DNA from: Candidatus Aminicenantota bacterium
GTDB taxonomy: Bacteria > Acidobacteriota > Aminicenantia > Aminicenantales > Saccharicenantaceae
Reading direction: 5' to 3'
Length of the DNA stretch: 12,729 nt
NCBI GenBank assembly: GCA_026393955.1
Contig: JAPKZE010000315.1
Coordinates: forward strand, 1 to 12,729
The translations under genes were made by a program, and so were the position numbers. Positions 7,030 to 12,729 of the stretch are shown here, in pieces (the stretch's first letter is position 1; each line of letters begins with the position of its first letter). The notes under the pieces were generated by a model, which did no database searches, was not told the origin of the DNA, and was given only the letters and a program-made list of their open reading frames with translations.

Positions 7030-8197
7030 GAAGACCCTGACCATGGTCCTCTGCGGGGGCAAGGGGGAACGGCTCTACCCGCTGACCCGCGACCGGGCCA
7101 AGCCGTCCGTGCCCTTCCTCGGCGCCTACCGCATCATCGACTTCAGCCTGTCCAACGCGCTCAACTCCGGCCTCCGCCGCATCGCCCTGCTCACCCAGTA
7201 CAAATCCCAGTCCCTCGAGCGCCACATCATCAACGGCTGGAACATCTTCCATGCCGAGAGCGGCGATTACATCATCTCCCTCCCGGCCCAGGGCCGGGTC
7301 AGCGACCACTGGTACGAAGGCACGGCCGACGCCGTCTTCCAGAACATCTACACCATCCAGCAGGAGAACCCGGAGGCCGTCCTCGTCCTCTCGGGCGACC
7401 ACGTCTACGACGCCGATTACCGCCAGCTGCTCCTGTTCTTCGGCCAGACCGGGGCCGACGCCCTGATCATGACCCGGACCATCCCGATCGAGGAGGCCTC
7501 GCGCTTCGGCGTCATCGGGGTCGACGGCGAGCGCCGCATCATCGAGTTCATGGAAAAGCCGAAGAAGCCTCTCGCCGCGCCCTGGGACCCCCTCAAGAGC
7601 CTGATCTCCATGGGCGTCTACCTCTTCAAGACCCCCGTCCTGATCAAGGCCCTGCTCAAGGACGCCCGGAACCCCCGCAGCAGCCACGACTTCGGGAAGG
7701 ACATCATCCCGTCGCTCATCGGCAGCCATCGCGTCTACGCCTTCACCTTCGACGACTATTGGGAGGACATCGGCACGATCGACGCGTACTGGGAGGCCAA
7801 CATGGCCTTCCTGTCGCCGTCGCCGCCGCTCATCCTGAAGGACCCGGCCTGGCCGATCCGGTCCTACAAGCCGCAATACCCGCCGACCTTCATCTCCGGC
7901 GCCGACCTGCGCTCGTCGATCGTCGGTCCGGGCTGCACGCTGACCGACTGCTGCATCGTCAACTCGATCATCGCCCCCGGCGTCCGGATCGCCCCCGGGG
8001 CCGAGATCGTCGACTCCATCCTCTTCGAGAACGTCGAGATCCGCCGCGGCGCCCGCCTCCGCAAGGTCATCCTGGACAAATCCTCGACGGTCCCGGAGGG
8101 CTTCGAGATCGGCTTCGACGCCGACAAGGACGGCCGTGACTTCAAAATAAGCCGGACCGGGATCCGGGTCGCGCCGAAGGGCTGGACCAGCGAATGA
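7013..8197 (+). CDS. glgC: Glucose-1-phosphate adenylyltransferase (ADP-glucose pyrophosphorylase)
   Basis: The enzyme makes ADP-glucose from ATP and glucose-1-phosphate, the committed step of bacterial glycogen synthesis. The 394-residue protein has an N-terminal nucleotidyltransferase domain with GGKGERLYPLT (15-25), AKPSVPFLGAYRIIDF (29-44), WYEGTADAVFQN (100-111), Asp129 in SGDHVY, EEASRFGVI (160-168), FMEKPKKP (179-186, catalytic-region Lys182), SHDFGKDIIP (224-233) and WEDIGTIDAYWEANM (250-264). A left-handed beta-helix follows (about 290-380). The E. coli activator-site Lys39 (in GGKFRIID) aligns with Ala38 here (LGAYRIID), so E. coli-style activation by fructose-1,6-bisphosphate is unlikely. 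The gene overlaps the branching enzyme by 17 nt and the histidine kinase by 4 nt. The ATG at 7013 has no strong ribosome site, so it probably depends on coupled translation. A shorter start at Met11 would lose part of the first strand. Confidence 0.96.
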   Translation: MELLSKKTLTMVLCGGKGERLYPLTRDRAKPSVPFLGAYRIIDFSLSNALNSGLRRIALLTQYKSQSLERHIINGWNIFHAESGDYIISLPAQGRVSDHWYEGTADAVFQNIYTIQQENPEAVLVLSGDHVYDADYRQLLLFFGQTGADALIMTRTIPIEEASRFGVIGVDGERRIIEFMEKPKKPLAAPWDPLKSLISMGVYLFKTPVLIKALLKDARNPRSSHDFGKDIIPSLIGSHRVYAFTFDDYWEDIGTIDAYWEANMAFLSPSPPLILKDPAWPIRSYKPQYPPTFISGADLRSSIVGPGCTLTDCCIVNSIIAPGVRIAPGAEIVDSILFENVEIRRGARLRKVILDKSSTVPEGFEIGFDADKDGRDFKISRTGIRVAPKGWTSE

Positions 8198-9543
8198 TCG
8201 AAAAGTACAGCATCCTCTCCCCGGAATTCGAGCGCGACGCGCCCCGGGAGCTGATGCTGCTCTCGATCATCTCCCAGAGCTTCTTCCAGCCGTTCTCCCT
8301 GGAGGACAACCTCATCGTCATTCTGACGGCCCTGACCTCAGGCTCGGGCGTCGGCTTCAACCGGGCCATGCTCTTCCTTAAGCAAGGCGACCGCATCAAA
8401 GGGGAGATGTGGCTCGGGCCCCGCTCGGCCGAGGAGGCCGGGCTCATCTGGGAGGTCCTGTCGACCCCGGGCATCGGCTATGTCGAGATCGTCGAGCACA
8501 ACCGGGCCCTGGTCAGCAAGAACGAGGACACCCTGAGCGCCCGCCTCAAGGGCCTCGTTTACGCGGCCGACGACGAGAGCGCCCTCATCCCGGCCTACGC
8601 CGCCTGCCGCAAAGAGATCCTCCTCGTCCGCGAGGCCTCGAACGAGCCCCTCGTCGACCGGCGCTTCCTGAACCTCATCGGCGTCGAGGAGTTCCTCTGC
8701 ATTCCTCTCCTGGCCCGCGACGATGTCGTCGGCGAGATCATCCTCGACAACGCCATCACCCGCACGCCGATCTCGCCGGCCGACATCAAGCTGGCCGGCG
8801 TCTGCGGACTGATGGCCGGCAATTACATCTACTCGTCGAAGCTCCACCTCAAGCTTCTCGACGTCGAGAAGATGGCGGCCATGGGCGAGATGGCCATGTT
8901 CGTCACGCACCAGCTGCGCAATCCCATCGCCGCCATCGGGGGCTTCACCGACCAGCTGCTCAAGCCGGACGTGCCGGAGGACCGGAGGAACCGCAACCTG
9001 ACCATCATCCGGGACGAGATCCGCCGGCTCGACGGCATCATCTACCAGATGGGGCACTTCCTCAAGGTCAGCCTGAAGGAGCCCGTCTATTTCGACCCCG
9101 GGCCGGCCATCGCCGCTGTCCTCGACAGTCCCGAGATCCTCGCCAGGGCCCGTGATTACGCCCTGAGCGTCAAGCTGGAACCCTGCCTGCCCGAGATCCT
9201 CTGCGATCCGACCTCCTTCGGCGAGGTCCTCCGCAATCTCCTCGCCAACGCCTTCGACGCGACCCCCGCCGGCGGGGCGGTCGCCGTGCGCGGCTACCGC
9301 AAGAGCCCGGGCGCGTACGTGCTCACCGTCCGCGACACCGGCCGGGGCATCACCAACCCCGACAAGGAGCAGCTCTTCAAGCCCTTTTTCACGACCAAGG
9401 AGAAAGGCATGGGGTTGGGCCTGCCCTTCATCAAGCGGATCATGGACACGTGCGGCGGCAAGATCGAGGTCCAGAGCCGGGTCGGGAAGGGGGCCGTGTT
9501 CAAGCTAATCTTTCTCAGCCGCGAAAGGGAGTTGACGCCATGA
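8194..9543 (+). CDS. Cytoplasmic GAF-domain sensor histidine kinase
   Basis: This 449-residue kinase is expected to sense a soluble signal, phosphorylate its own His and pass the phosphate to the receiver encoded next. It has no membrane segment. Domains in order: a GAF-like sensor (about 25-215, with GVGFNRAMLFL at 52-62 and IPLLARDDVVGEIILDN at 170-186), a HisKA helix pair (about 218-295) with His239 in VTHQLRNPIAAIGG, and a HATPase domain (about 300-449) with the N box LRNLLANAFDAT (Asn348, Asn352), DTGRGI (381-386), FFTTKEKG (398-405) and GMGLGL. The residue after the phospho-His is Gln (HQ) where Glu or Asp is usual. The gene overlaps glgC by 4 nt (ATGA at 8194) and the receiver gene by 4 nt. 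This ties it to glycogen synthesis by position. The ligand of the GAF domain is unknown. Confidence 0.95.
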   Translation: MIEKYSILSPEFERDAPRELMLLSIISQSFFQPFSLEDNLIVILTALTSGSGVGFNRAMLFLKQGDRIKGEMWLGPRSAEEAGLIWEVLSTPGIGYVEIVEHNRALVSKNEDTLSARLKGLVYAADDESALIPAYAACRKEILLVREASNEPLVDRRFLNLIGVEEFLCIPLLARDDVVGEIILDNAITRTPISPADIKLAGVCGLMAGNYIYSSKLHLKLLDVEKMAAMGEMAMFVTHQLRNPIAAIGGFTDQLLKPDVPEDRRNRNLTIIRDEIRRLDGIIYQMGHFLKVSLKEPVYFDPGPAIAAVLDSPEILARARDYALSVKLEPCLPEILCDPTSFGEVLRNLLANAFDATPAGGAVAVRGYRKSPGAYVLTVRDTGRGITNPDKEQLFKPFFTTKEKGMGLGLPFIKRIMDTCGGKIEVQSRVGKGAVFKLIFLSRERELTP

Positions 9544-9896
9544 AGAAAAAGATCCTGCTCGTCGAGGACGAGAAATCGCTCTGCCTCCTCTACGAAGAGG
9601 AGCTGAGCCGCGAAGGGTACGATATCACGGCCGTGACCGACGCCGAGGCCGCCCTGGCCCAGCTGGCCGGGACGGCGTTCGATCTGATCATCACCGACAT
9701 CCGCATGCCGGGCAAGAACGGGATCGAGCTCATCACCCAGATCATGGGCCTGCGCAAGGACATCCCGATCATCATCAACTCGGCCTACCAGAGCTACAAG
9801 GAGGACTTCATGACCTGGGCGGCCGACGCCTACGTCGTCAAGTCCGCCTCGCTCGACGAGCTCAAGGCCAAGATCGGGCAGCTGCTGGGGGCATGA
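9540..9896 (+). CDS. Single-domain response regulator (CheY-like receiver)
   Basis: This 118-residue protein is a complete receiver domain with no output domain. It has the acidic pair Glu9-Asp10 (LLVEDE), the phospho-acceptor Asp53 in IITDIRMPG, a Ser81 switch residue in NSAY, and Lys101 in VVKSA. It should accept phosphate from the kinase encoded just upstream; the 4-nt ATGA overlap and cognate position support that. Without a DNA-binding domain it is likely to act by protein contact, as a phosphorelay step, or as a phosphate sink. The ATG at 9540 is preceded by GCGAAAGGGAG, a good ribosome site that resembles those of the purine genes. It also overlaps the GalT-family gene by 4 nt. Target proteins are unknown; the neighbouring glycogen enzymes are candidates. 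Confidence 0.94.
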   Translation: MKKKILLVEDEKSLCLLYEEELSREGYDITAVTDAEAALAQLAGTAFDLIITDIRMPGKNGIELITQIMGLRKDIPIIINSAYQSYKEDFMTWAADAYVVKSASLDELKAKIGQLLGA

Positions 9897-10924
9897 TGTC
9901 GGAACTGAGAAAGGACCTGGTCAGCGGCCGTTGGGTCATCATCGCCACCGAGCGGAGCAAGCGGCCGGACGATTTCCGGCCCCAAGGCCTGGTCGCACCG
10001 GTCCCCGAGGCCGCCGGGTTCTGCCCGTTCTGCGCCGGCAACGAAGGGAAGACCCCGCCCGAGGTCTTCGCCCTGCGGGCCGCCGGGACCGCCCCGGACT
10101 CGCCGGGCTGGACGGTCCGCGTCGTGCCCAACAAATTCCCGGCCCTCACCCCCGGGCCGCCGCCGCCCCGGGCCACCGAGGGGCTCTACCAGCGGATGGA
10201 GGGAAGGGGCGTCCACGAAGTCGTCATCGAGAATCCCGACCACGCCTTCGAGCTCGGGGACCTGCCGGTCCCGCACATCCGGGCCGTGCTCGGGGTCTTC
10301 CAGCAGAGGATCCGGGCGATCGAGAGGGACCTCCACTACCAATACGTCCAGATCTTCAAGAACAAGGGCAAGGAGGCCGGGGCCTCGCTGAGCCATCCGC
10401 ACTCGCAGATCGTGGCCACGCCCATCATCCCCAAGCGCGTCAAGGAGGAGATCTACGGCGCCGACCGCCTCTTCCGGACCTTCAAGGAGTGCGGCTTCTG
10501 CCGCATCCTGCGGGACGAGGAGTCCGTCGGGACGCGGCTCGTCGCCAGGAACTCCCAGTTCACCGCCTTTGCGCCGTACGCGTCGCGGTTCCCCTTCGAG
10601 ATGGCCGTCTTCCCGCAGCGGCACTCGGCCTTCTTCACCGACGTCCGGGAGGACGAGCTCACGGCCCTGGCCGAGATCCTCAAGCGGGTCCTGACCCGGC
10701 TGAAGGAAACGGTCGGCGATCCGCCCTTCAACATGGTGCTCCACCAGGCGCCCAACCCCTCGCTGTCGCTCAAAGGCTGGCCGGACATCCACCTCAAATC
10801 GCACTGGCACCTGGAGATCATCCCCATTCTGACGAAGGTGGCCGGCTTCGAGTGGGGGACAGGTTTCTACATCAATCCGGTCCCTCCCGAGACGGGAGCC
10901 CGCTTCCTCCGCGGCGAGACCTGA
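9893..10924 (+). CDS. galT: GalT-family nucleotidyltransferase; GalT or ADP-glucose phosphorylase
   Basis: This 343-residue member of the HIT-superfamily GalT family transfers a nucleoside monophosphate through a covalent histidine intermediate. It has CPFC (Cys44, Cys47), His108 in GVHEVVIE and His168 as likely zinc ligands. The active site is SLSHPHSQ, with His170 as the likely nucleophile. It also has CGFC (200-203), SHWHLEIIP (303-311) and GTGFYINPV (322-330). The conventional name is galactose-1-phosphate uridylyltransferase, a Leloir-pathway enzyme. The active site reads HPHSQ rather than the HPHGQ of classical GalT, and the opening ELRKDLVSGRWVI and closing FEWGTGFYINPVPPE resemble, from memory, Arabidopsis At5g18200, an ADP-glucose phosphorylase. 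The genes around it make and use ADP-glucose, so that activity is plausible. No galK, galE or galM is nearby. Two ATGs lie in tandem at 9893 and 9896; the first overlaps the receiver gene stop. Confidence 0.85.
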   Translation: MMSELRKDLVSGRWVIIATERSKRPDDFRPQGLVAPVPEAAGFCPFCAGNEGKTPPEVFALRAAGTAPDSPGWTVRVVPNKFPALTPGPPPPRATEGLYQRMEGRGVHEVVIENPDHAFELGDLPVPHIRAVLGVFQQRIRAIERDLHYQYVQIFKNKGKEAGASLSHPHSQIVATPIIPKRVKEEIYGADRLFRTFKECGFCRILRDEESVGTRLVARNSQFTAFAPYASRFPFEMAVFPQRHSAFFTDVREDELTALAEILKRVLTRLKETVGDPPFNMVLHQAPNPSLSLKGWPDIHLKSHWHLEIIPILTKVAGFEWGTGFYINPVPPETGARFLRGET

Positions 10925-10925
10925 T

Positions 10926-12371
10926 TCAGGCGGCGGCCAGCTTCTTGTAGAGGGCCAGGTACTCCGCGGCCGAACGCGACCACGAGAAGTCCGCGGCCAT
11001 GGCGTTGCCGACCAGCGTCCGCCATTCCGCCGGCCGCTTGAAGCCGGCCGCGGCGCGGCCGGCCGCTTCGACGAGGGGACCGGGCGCGGCCTCGGCGAAC
11101 TTGAACCCGTTGCCGCTCCCCGTCTTGGCATCGAATTCCTGGACGCTGTCGTCGAGTCCGCCCGTGGCCCGGACGACCGGGACGGTGCCGTACTTCATGG
11201 CGTACATCTGGGTCAGGCCGCACGGCTCGTAGCGGGAGGGGATGAGGAAGAGGTCGCTCCCGGCGTAGATCGTATGGGCGATGCGCTCGTCGAAGGCGAT
11301 CTTGAGCCCGATCCGCTTGGGATGCTTCTTTTGGGCCGCCAGGAGGAAATCCTGGATCTTCTGCTCCCCCGTGCCCAAGATGACCAGGGTCAGGCCCAGG
11401 CCGAGCAAGGCGTCGAGGGCTTCACAGACGATGTCGAGGCCTTTCTGCCCGGCCAGGCGGGTGACCATGCCGGCGACGGGCAGGTCGGCCGGCGCCGCCA
11501 GGCCGAACTCCCGGGCCAGCTCGTCGCGGCAGACTTTCTTCCCGGCGAGGTCGGCCGGCGCGAACTTGTGGGGGATGAGCTTGTCGGTGGCCGGGTCCCA
11601 ATCCCGGTAGTCGACGCCGTTGAGGATGCCGTGGAGCGCGCCGGACCTGGAGCGGAGGAGCCCGTCGAGACCGCAGCCGAAGGCCGGCGTCTGGATCTCG
11701 CGGCTGTAACGGGGGCTGACGGTGGTCACGGCCGACGAGTAGAGGATGCCGGCCTTGAGGGCGTTGACCTGGCCGAAGAACTCGAGGTCGTTCATGTTGA
11801 AGAGGGACGAGGGCAGCCCGACGGATCCGAGGACGGCCTTGTCGAACAGGCCCTGGTAGGCCAGGTTATGGATGGTGAAGACCGTCCGCGTCCGGCCGAA
11901 AAAGGCGTCGCCGGCATAGGGGAACTTGAGATAGGCGAAGGTGAGGGCCGACTGCCAATCGTGGGCGTGGATGACGTCCGGGGGGAAGCCGACGGTCCGC
12001 ATGGTCTCCAGGGCGGCCCGGCAGAAGAAGCCGAAGCGCTCCCCGTTGTCCGGATAGTCGCCCGCCGGCGTCCCGTACAGCTGGTCCCGGTCGAAATATT
12101 CCGGCCGGTCGACGAAATACGTCGTGACGCCGTCGGCGCAATGGGCCAGGACGCGATAGGCGAGTGTCTCGCCGTTCACTTCGAGCGACGCGCTGTCGAT
12201 GACCGATACGAGCGGCAGGTTCTTTTTCCCCACCTCCCGGTAGAAGGGCATGAAGACCCGGACGTCCGCGCCCAGGCCGGTAAGGAACTTGGGCAGGGCG
12301 CCGGCCACGTCGGCCAGGCCGCCCGTCTTGGCGTAGGGGATGACTTCGGAAGCGAGAAATGCGACTTTCAT
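10926..12371 (-). CDS. glgA: Glycogen synthase, ADP-glucose dependent (GT5)
   Basis: The enzyme adds glucose from ADP-glucose to alpha-1,4-glucan. The 481-residue protein is a full GT5, GT-B fold synthase close in length to E. coli GlgA (477). It shows Lys15 in YAKTGGLADV (ADP-glucose binding), DVIHAHDWQ (132-140), His168 in TIHNLAYQG, NGVDYRDWDP (251-260), Arg305 and Lys310 in TRLAGQKG, and Glu382 in PSRYEPCGLTQMY. These correspond to the catalytic-site residues of E. coli GlgA. It uses the ADP-glucose made by GlgC, yet is transcribed from the opposite strand and converges on the galT-like gene with one base between the stop codons. No Shine-Dalgarno site precedes the ATG (nearest bases AGCCAAACC). 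A promoter is predicted at 12381-12409, so the message may be nearly leaderless. It is therefore controlled apart from glgC. Confidence 0.97.
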   Translation of the reverse strand: MKVAFLASEVIPYAKTGGLADVAGALPKFLTGLGADVRVFMPFYREVGKKNLPLVSVIDSASLEVNGETLAYRVLAHCADGVTTYFVDRPEYFDRDQLYGTPAGDYPDNGERFGFFCRAALETMRTVGFPPDVIHAHDWQSALTFAYLKFPYAGDAFFGRTRTVFTIHNLAYQGLFDKAVLGSVGLPSSLFNMNDLEFFGQVNALKAGILYSSAVTTVSPRYSREIQTPAFGCGLDGLLRSRSGALHGILNGVDYRDWDPATDKLIPHKFAPADLAGKKVCRDELAREFGLAAPADLPVAGMVTRLAGQKGLDIVCEALDALLGLGLTLVILGTGEQKIQDFLLAAQKKHPKRIGLKIAFDERIAHTIYAGSDLFLIPSRYEPCGLTQMYAMKYGTVPVVRATGGLDDSVQEFDAKTGSGNGFKFAEAAPGPLVEAAGRAAAGFKRPAEWRTLVGNAMAADFSWSRSAAEYLALYKKLAAA

Positions 12372-12380
12372 GGTTTGGCT

Positions 12381-12409
12381 ATTCTAGCACAAGTCCTTGG
12401 GACGGTCAT
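12381..12409 (-). promoter_or_regulatory. Predicted glgA promoter, extended -10
   Basis: On the minus strand there is ATGACC (12409-12404, four of six -35 bases), a 17-nt spacer, and TAGAAT (12386-12381) preceded by TG with one base between (TGCTAGAAT). Only 9 nt separate the -10 from the glgA ATG, so the transcript would start two to three bases before the start codon. The same TAGAAT hexamer with TGn occurs in the leftward promoter near position 60. Predicted from sequence only. Confidence 0.5.
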
Positions 12410-12467
12410 CCAGAGTCCCGGTTCTGTCGGGGCGCTGAGAGGCTCGAAGGACAGTCTCCCCCTCATG

Positions 12468-12611
12468 GGAAAAGTTTAAAGACGCCGGCCCGTGCGCCGG
12501 ACTCGGCGCCAAAACAACTCGCTCGGCGTGCGCTACGCCTCGCTCAAACACGTTTTGTCGGTTTCCAGGGAAACTGCCCTCGTCCGCCACGCGCCCCGGC
12601 TAAACTTTTCC
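12468..12611. repeat. Palindrome-rich intergenic element bounded by 11-bp inverted repeats
   Basis: The ends are GGAAAAGTTTA (12468-12478) and its exact inverse TAAACTTTTCC (12601-12611). Inside are several hairpins: CCGGC/GCCGG (12485-12489 and 12496-12500); CAAAAC/GTTTTG (12510-12515 and 12552-12557) enclosing a GGCGT/ACGCC hairpin (12525-12529 and 12535-12539) flanked by two CTCGCTC copies (12518-12524, 12539-12545); and GTTTCC-AG-GGAAAC (12561-12574). No open reading frame here has homology. It looks like a REP- or MITE-like element, but only one copy is visible, so repeat status is inferred. It could instead be a structured RNA or a set of chance palindromes in GC-rich DNA. Confidence 0.45.
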
Positions 12612-12690
12612 AAATCGGGCTCGACTGCCCTTCTCGCCGCATCCTCGCGCCCCTCCTGCTGGCGAAACAAGTTCGATTCGGCCGGCCTTC

Positions 12691-12719
12691 TGTACAGTGT
12701 TGATGGACCTATGTAGAAT
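12691..12719 (+). promoter_or_regulatory. Possible rightward promoter at the right edge
   Basis: TGTACA (12691-12696, four of six -35 bases), a 17-nt spacer and TAGAAT (12714-12719). The transcription start would be near 12726, so the gene it serves would lie beyond the window. Support is the spacing and the reuse of TAGAAT seen at two other predicted promoters here. It is a weak call with no downstream gene visible. Confidence 0.35.
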
Positions 12720-12729
12720 AGGGCGAGCG

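Larger units (their letters stand above)
12372..12729. other. Non-coding intergenic region upstream of glgA
   Basis: This 358-base stretch holds the predicted glgA promoter near its left end, the inverted-repeat element (12468-12611) and a possible edge promoter. Between 12410 and 12467 there is only a short hairpin, CCCG/CGGG (about 12417-12431). From 12612 to 12690 I see nothing recognisable. Short open frames here show no motif, ribosome site or coding character. Confidence 0.7.

Noticed and set aside
5365..7062. Long minus-strand open frame opposite the branching enzyme
   Set aside because: Same cause: high third-position GC removes stops. No motif or ribosome site supports it.
10925..10960. 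Intrinsic terminator between the galT-like gene and glgA
   Set aside because: Only one base lies between the stops and no stem with a T-tract was found on either strand.
11274..12479. Plus-strand open frame opposite glgA
   Set aside because: glgA has all GT5 catalytic residues; the opposite frame is a shadow with no domain.
12660..12690. tRNA-like T-loop (GTTCGATTC) near the right edge
   Set aside because: The flanking bases ACAAG and CGGCC do not pair, and no acceptor, D or anticodon arm is found around it.
12359..12716. Short plus-strand open frames upstream of glgA
   Set aside because: They have no ribosome site or domain, and they run through palindromes and the glgA promoter.
1..12729. 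CRISPR array, prophage, transposase or rRNA
   Set aside because: No spaced direct repeats, phage or transposase motifs, or rRNA signatures were seen anywhere in the window.

Overview
This window looks like chromosome of a high-GC bacterium. It is densely packed, with Shine-Dalgarno-type sites (GAAAGGA, AAGGAG, AAGGAGG) and promoters of the -35/extended -10 type. I cannot fix the phylum from sequence alone. Bacterial GlgC and GlgA sit beside two GH57 glycan enzymes and a PurO-type IMP cyclohydrolase. That mix suggests an uncultivated or thermophile-related lineage (Acidobacteriota or Aminicenantota would fit), but this is inference only.

Layout. Positions 1-24 hold the first codons of a leftward gene that runs off the left edge. 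Two back-to-back promoters (about 60-126) separate it from a rightward run of nine genes, 148-10924, with gaps of at most 33 nt and five overlaps. In order: purO-type IMP cyclohydrolase, stand-alone AICAR formyltransferase (purH C-terminal half), an M28 peptidase lipoprotein, GH57 4-alpha-glucanotransferase, GH57 glycogen branching enzyme, glgC, a cytoplasmic GAF histidine kinase, a single-domain response regulator, and a GalT-family nucleotidyltransferase. glgA (glycogen synthase) lies on the opposite strand, 12371-10926. Its stop codon is one base from the stop of the galT-like gene. Bases 12372-12729 are non-coding: a glgA promoter, a palindrome-rich repeat-like element (12468-12611) and a possible rightward promoter at the edge.

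How the genes work together. The first two genes give the last two steps of IMP synthesis without the usual fused PurH. The four glycan genes plus glgA form an ADP-glucose glycogen pathway: GlgC makes ADP-glucose, GlgA elongates, the GH57 branching enzyme branches, and the GH57 glucanotransferase reshapes chains. The GalT-family protein resembles the plant ADP-glucose phosphorylase type and may act on ADP-glucose. The kinase/receiver pair overlaps its neighbours by 4 nt on each side, which suggests a signalling module that acts on glycogen metabolism. The receiver has no DNA-binding domain, so its output is probably a protein contact.

The best leads are the embedded two-component pair, the possible ADP-glucose phosphorylase, the split purine enzymes, and the palindromic intergenic element. 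None of these is proven by sequence alone.
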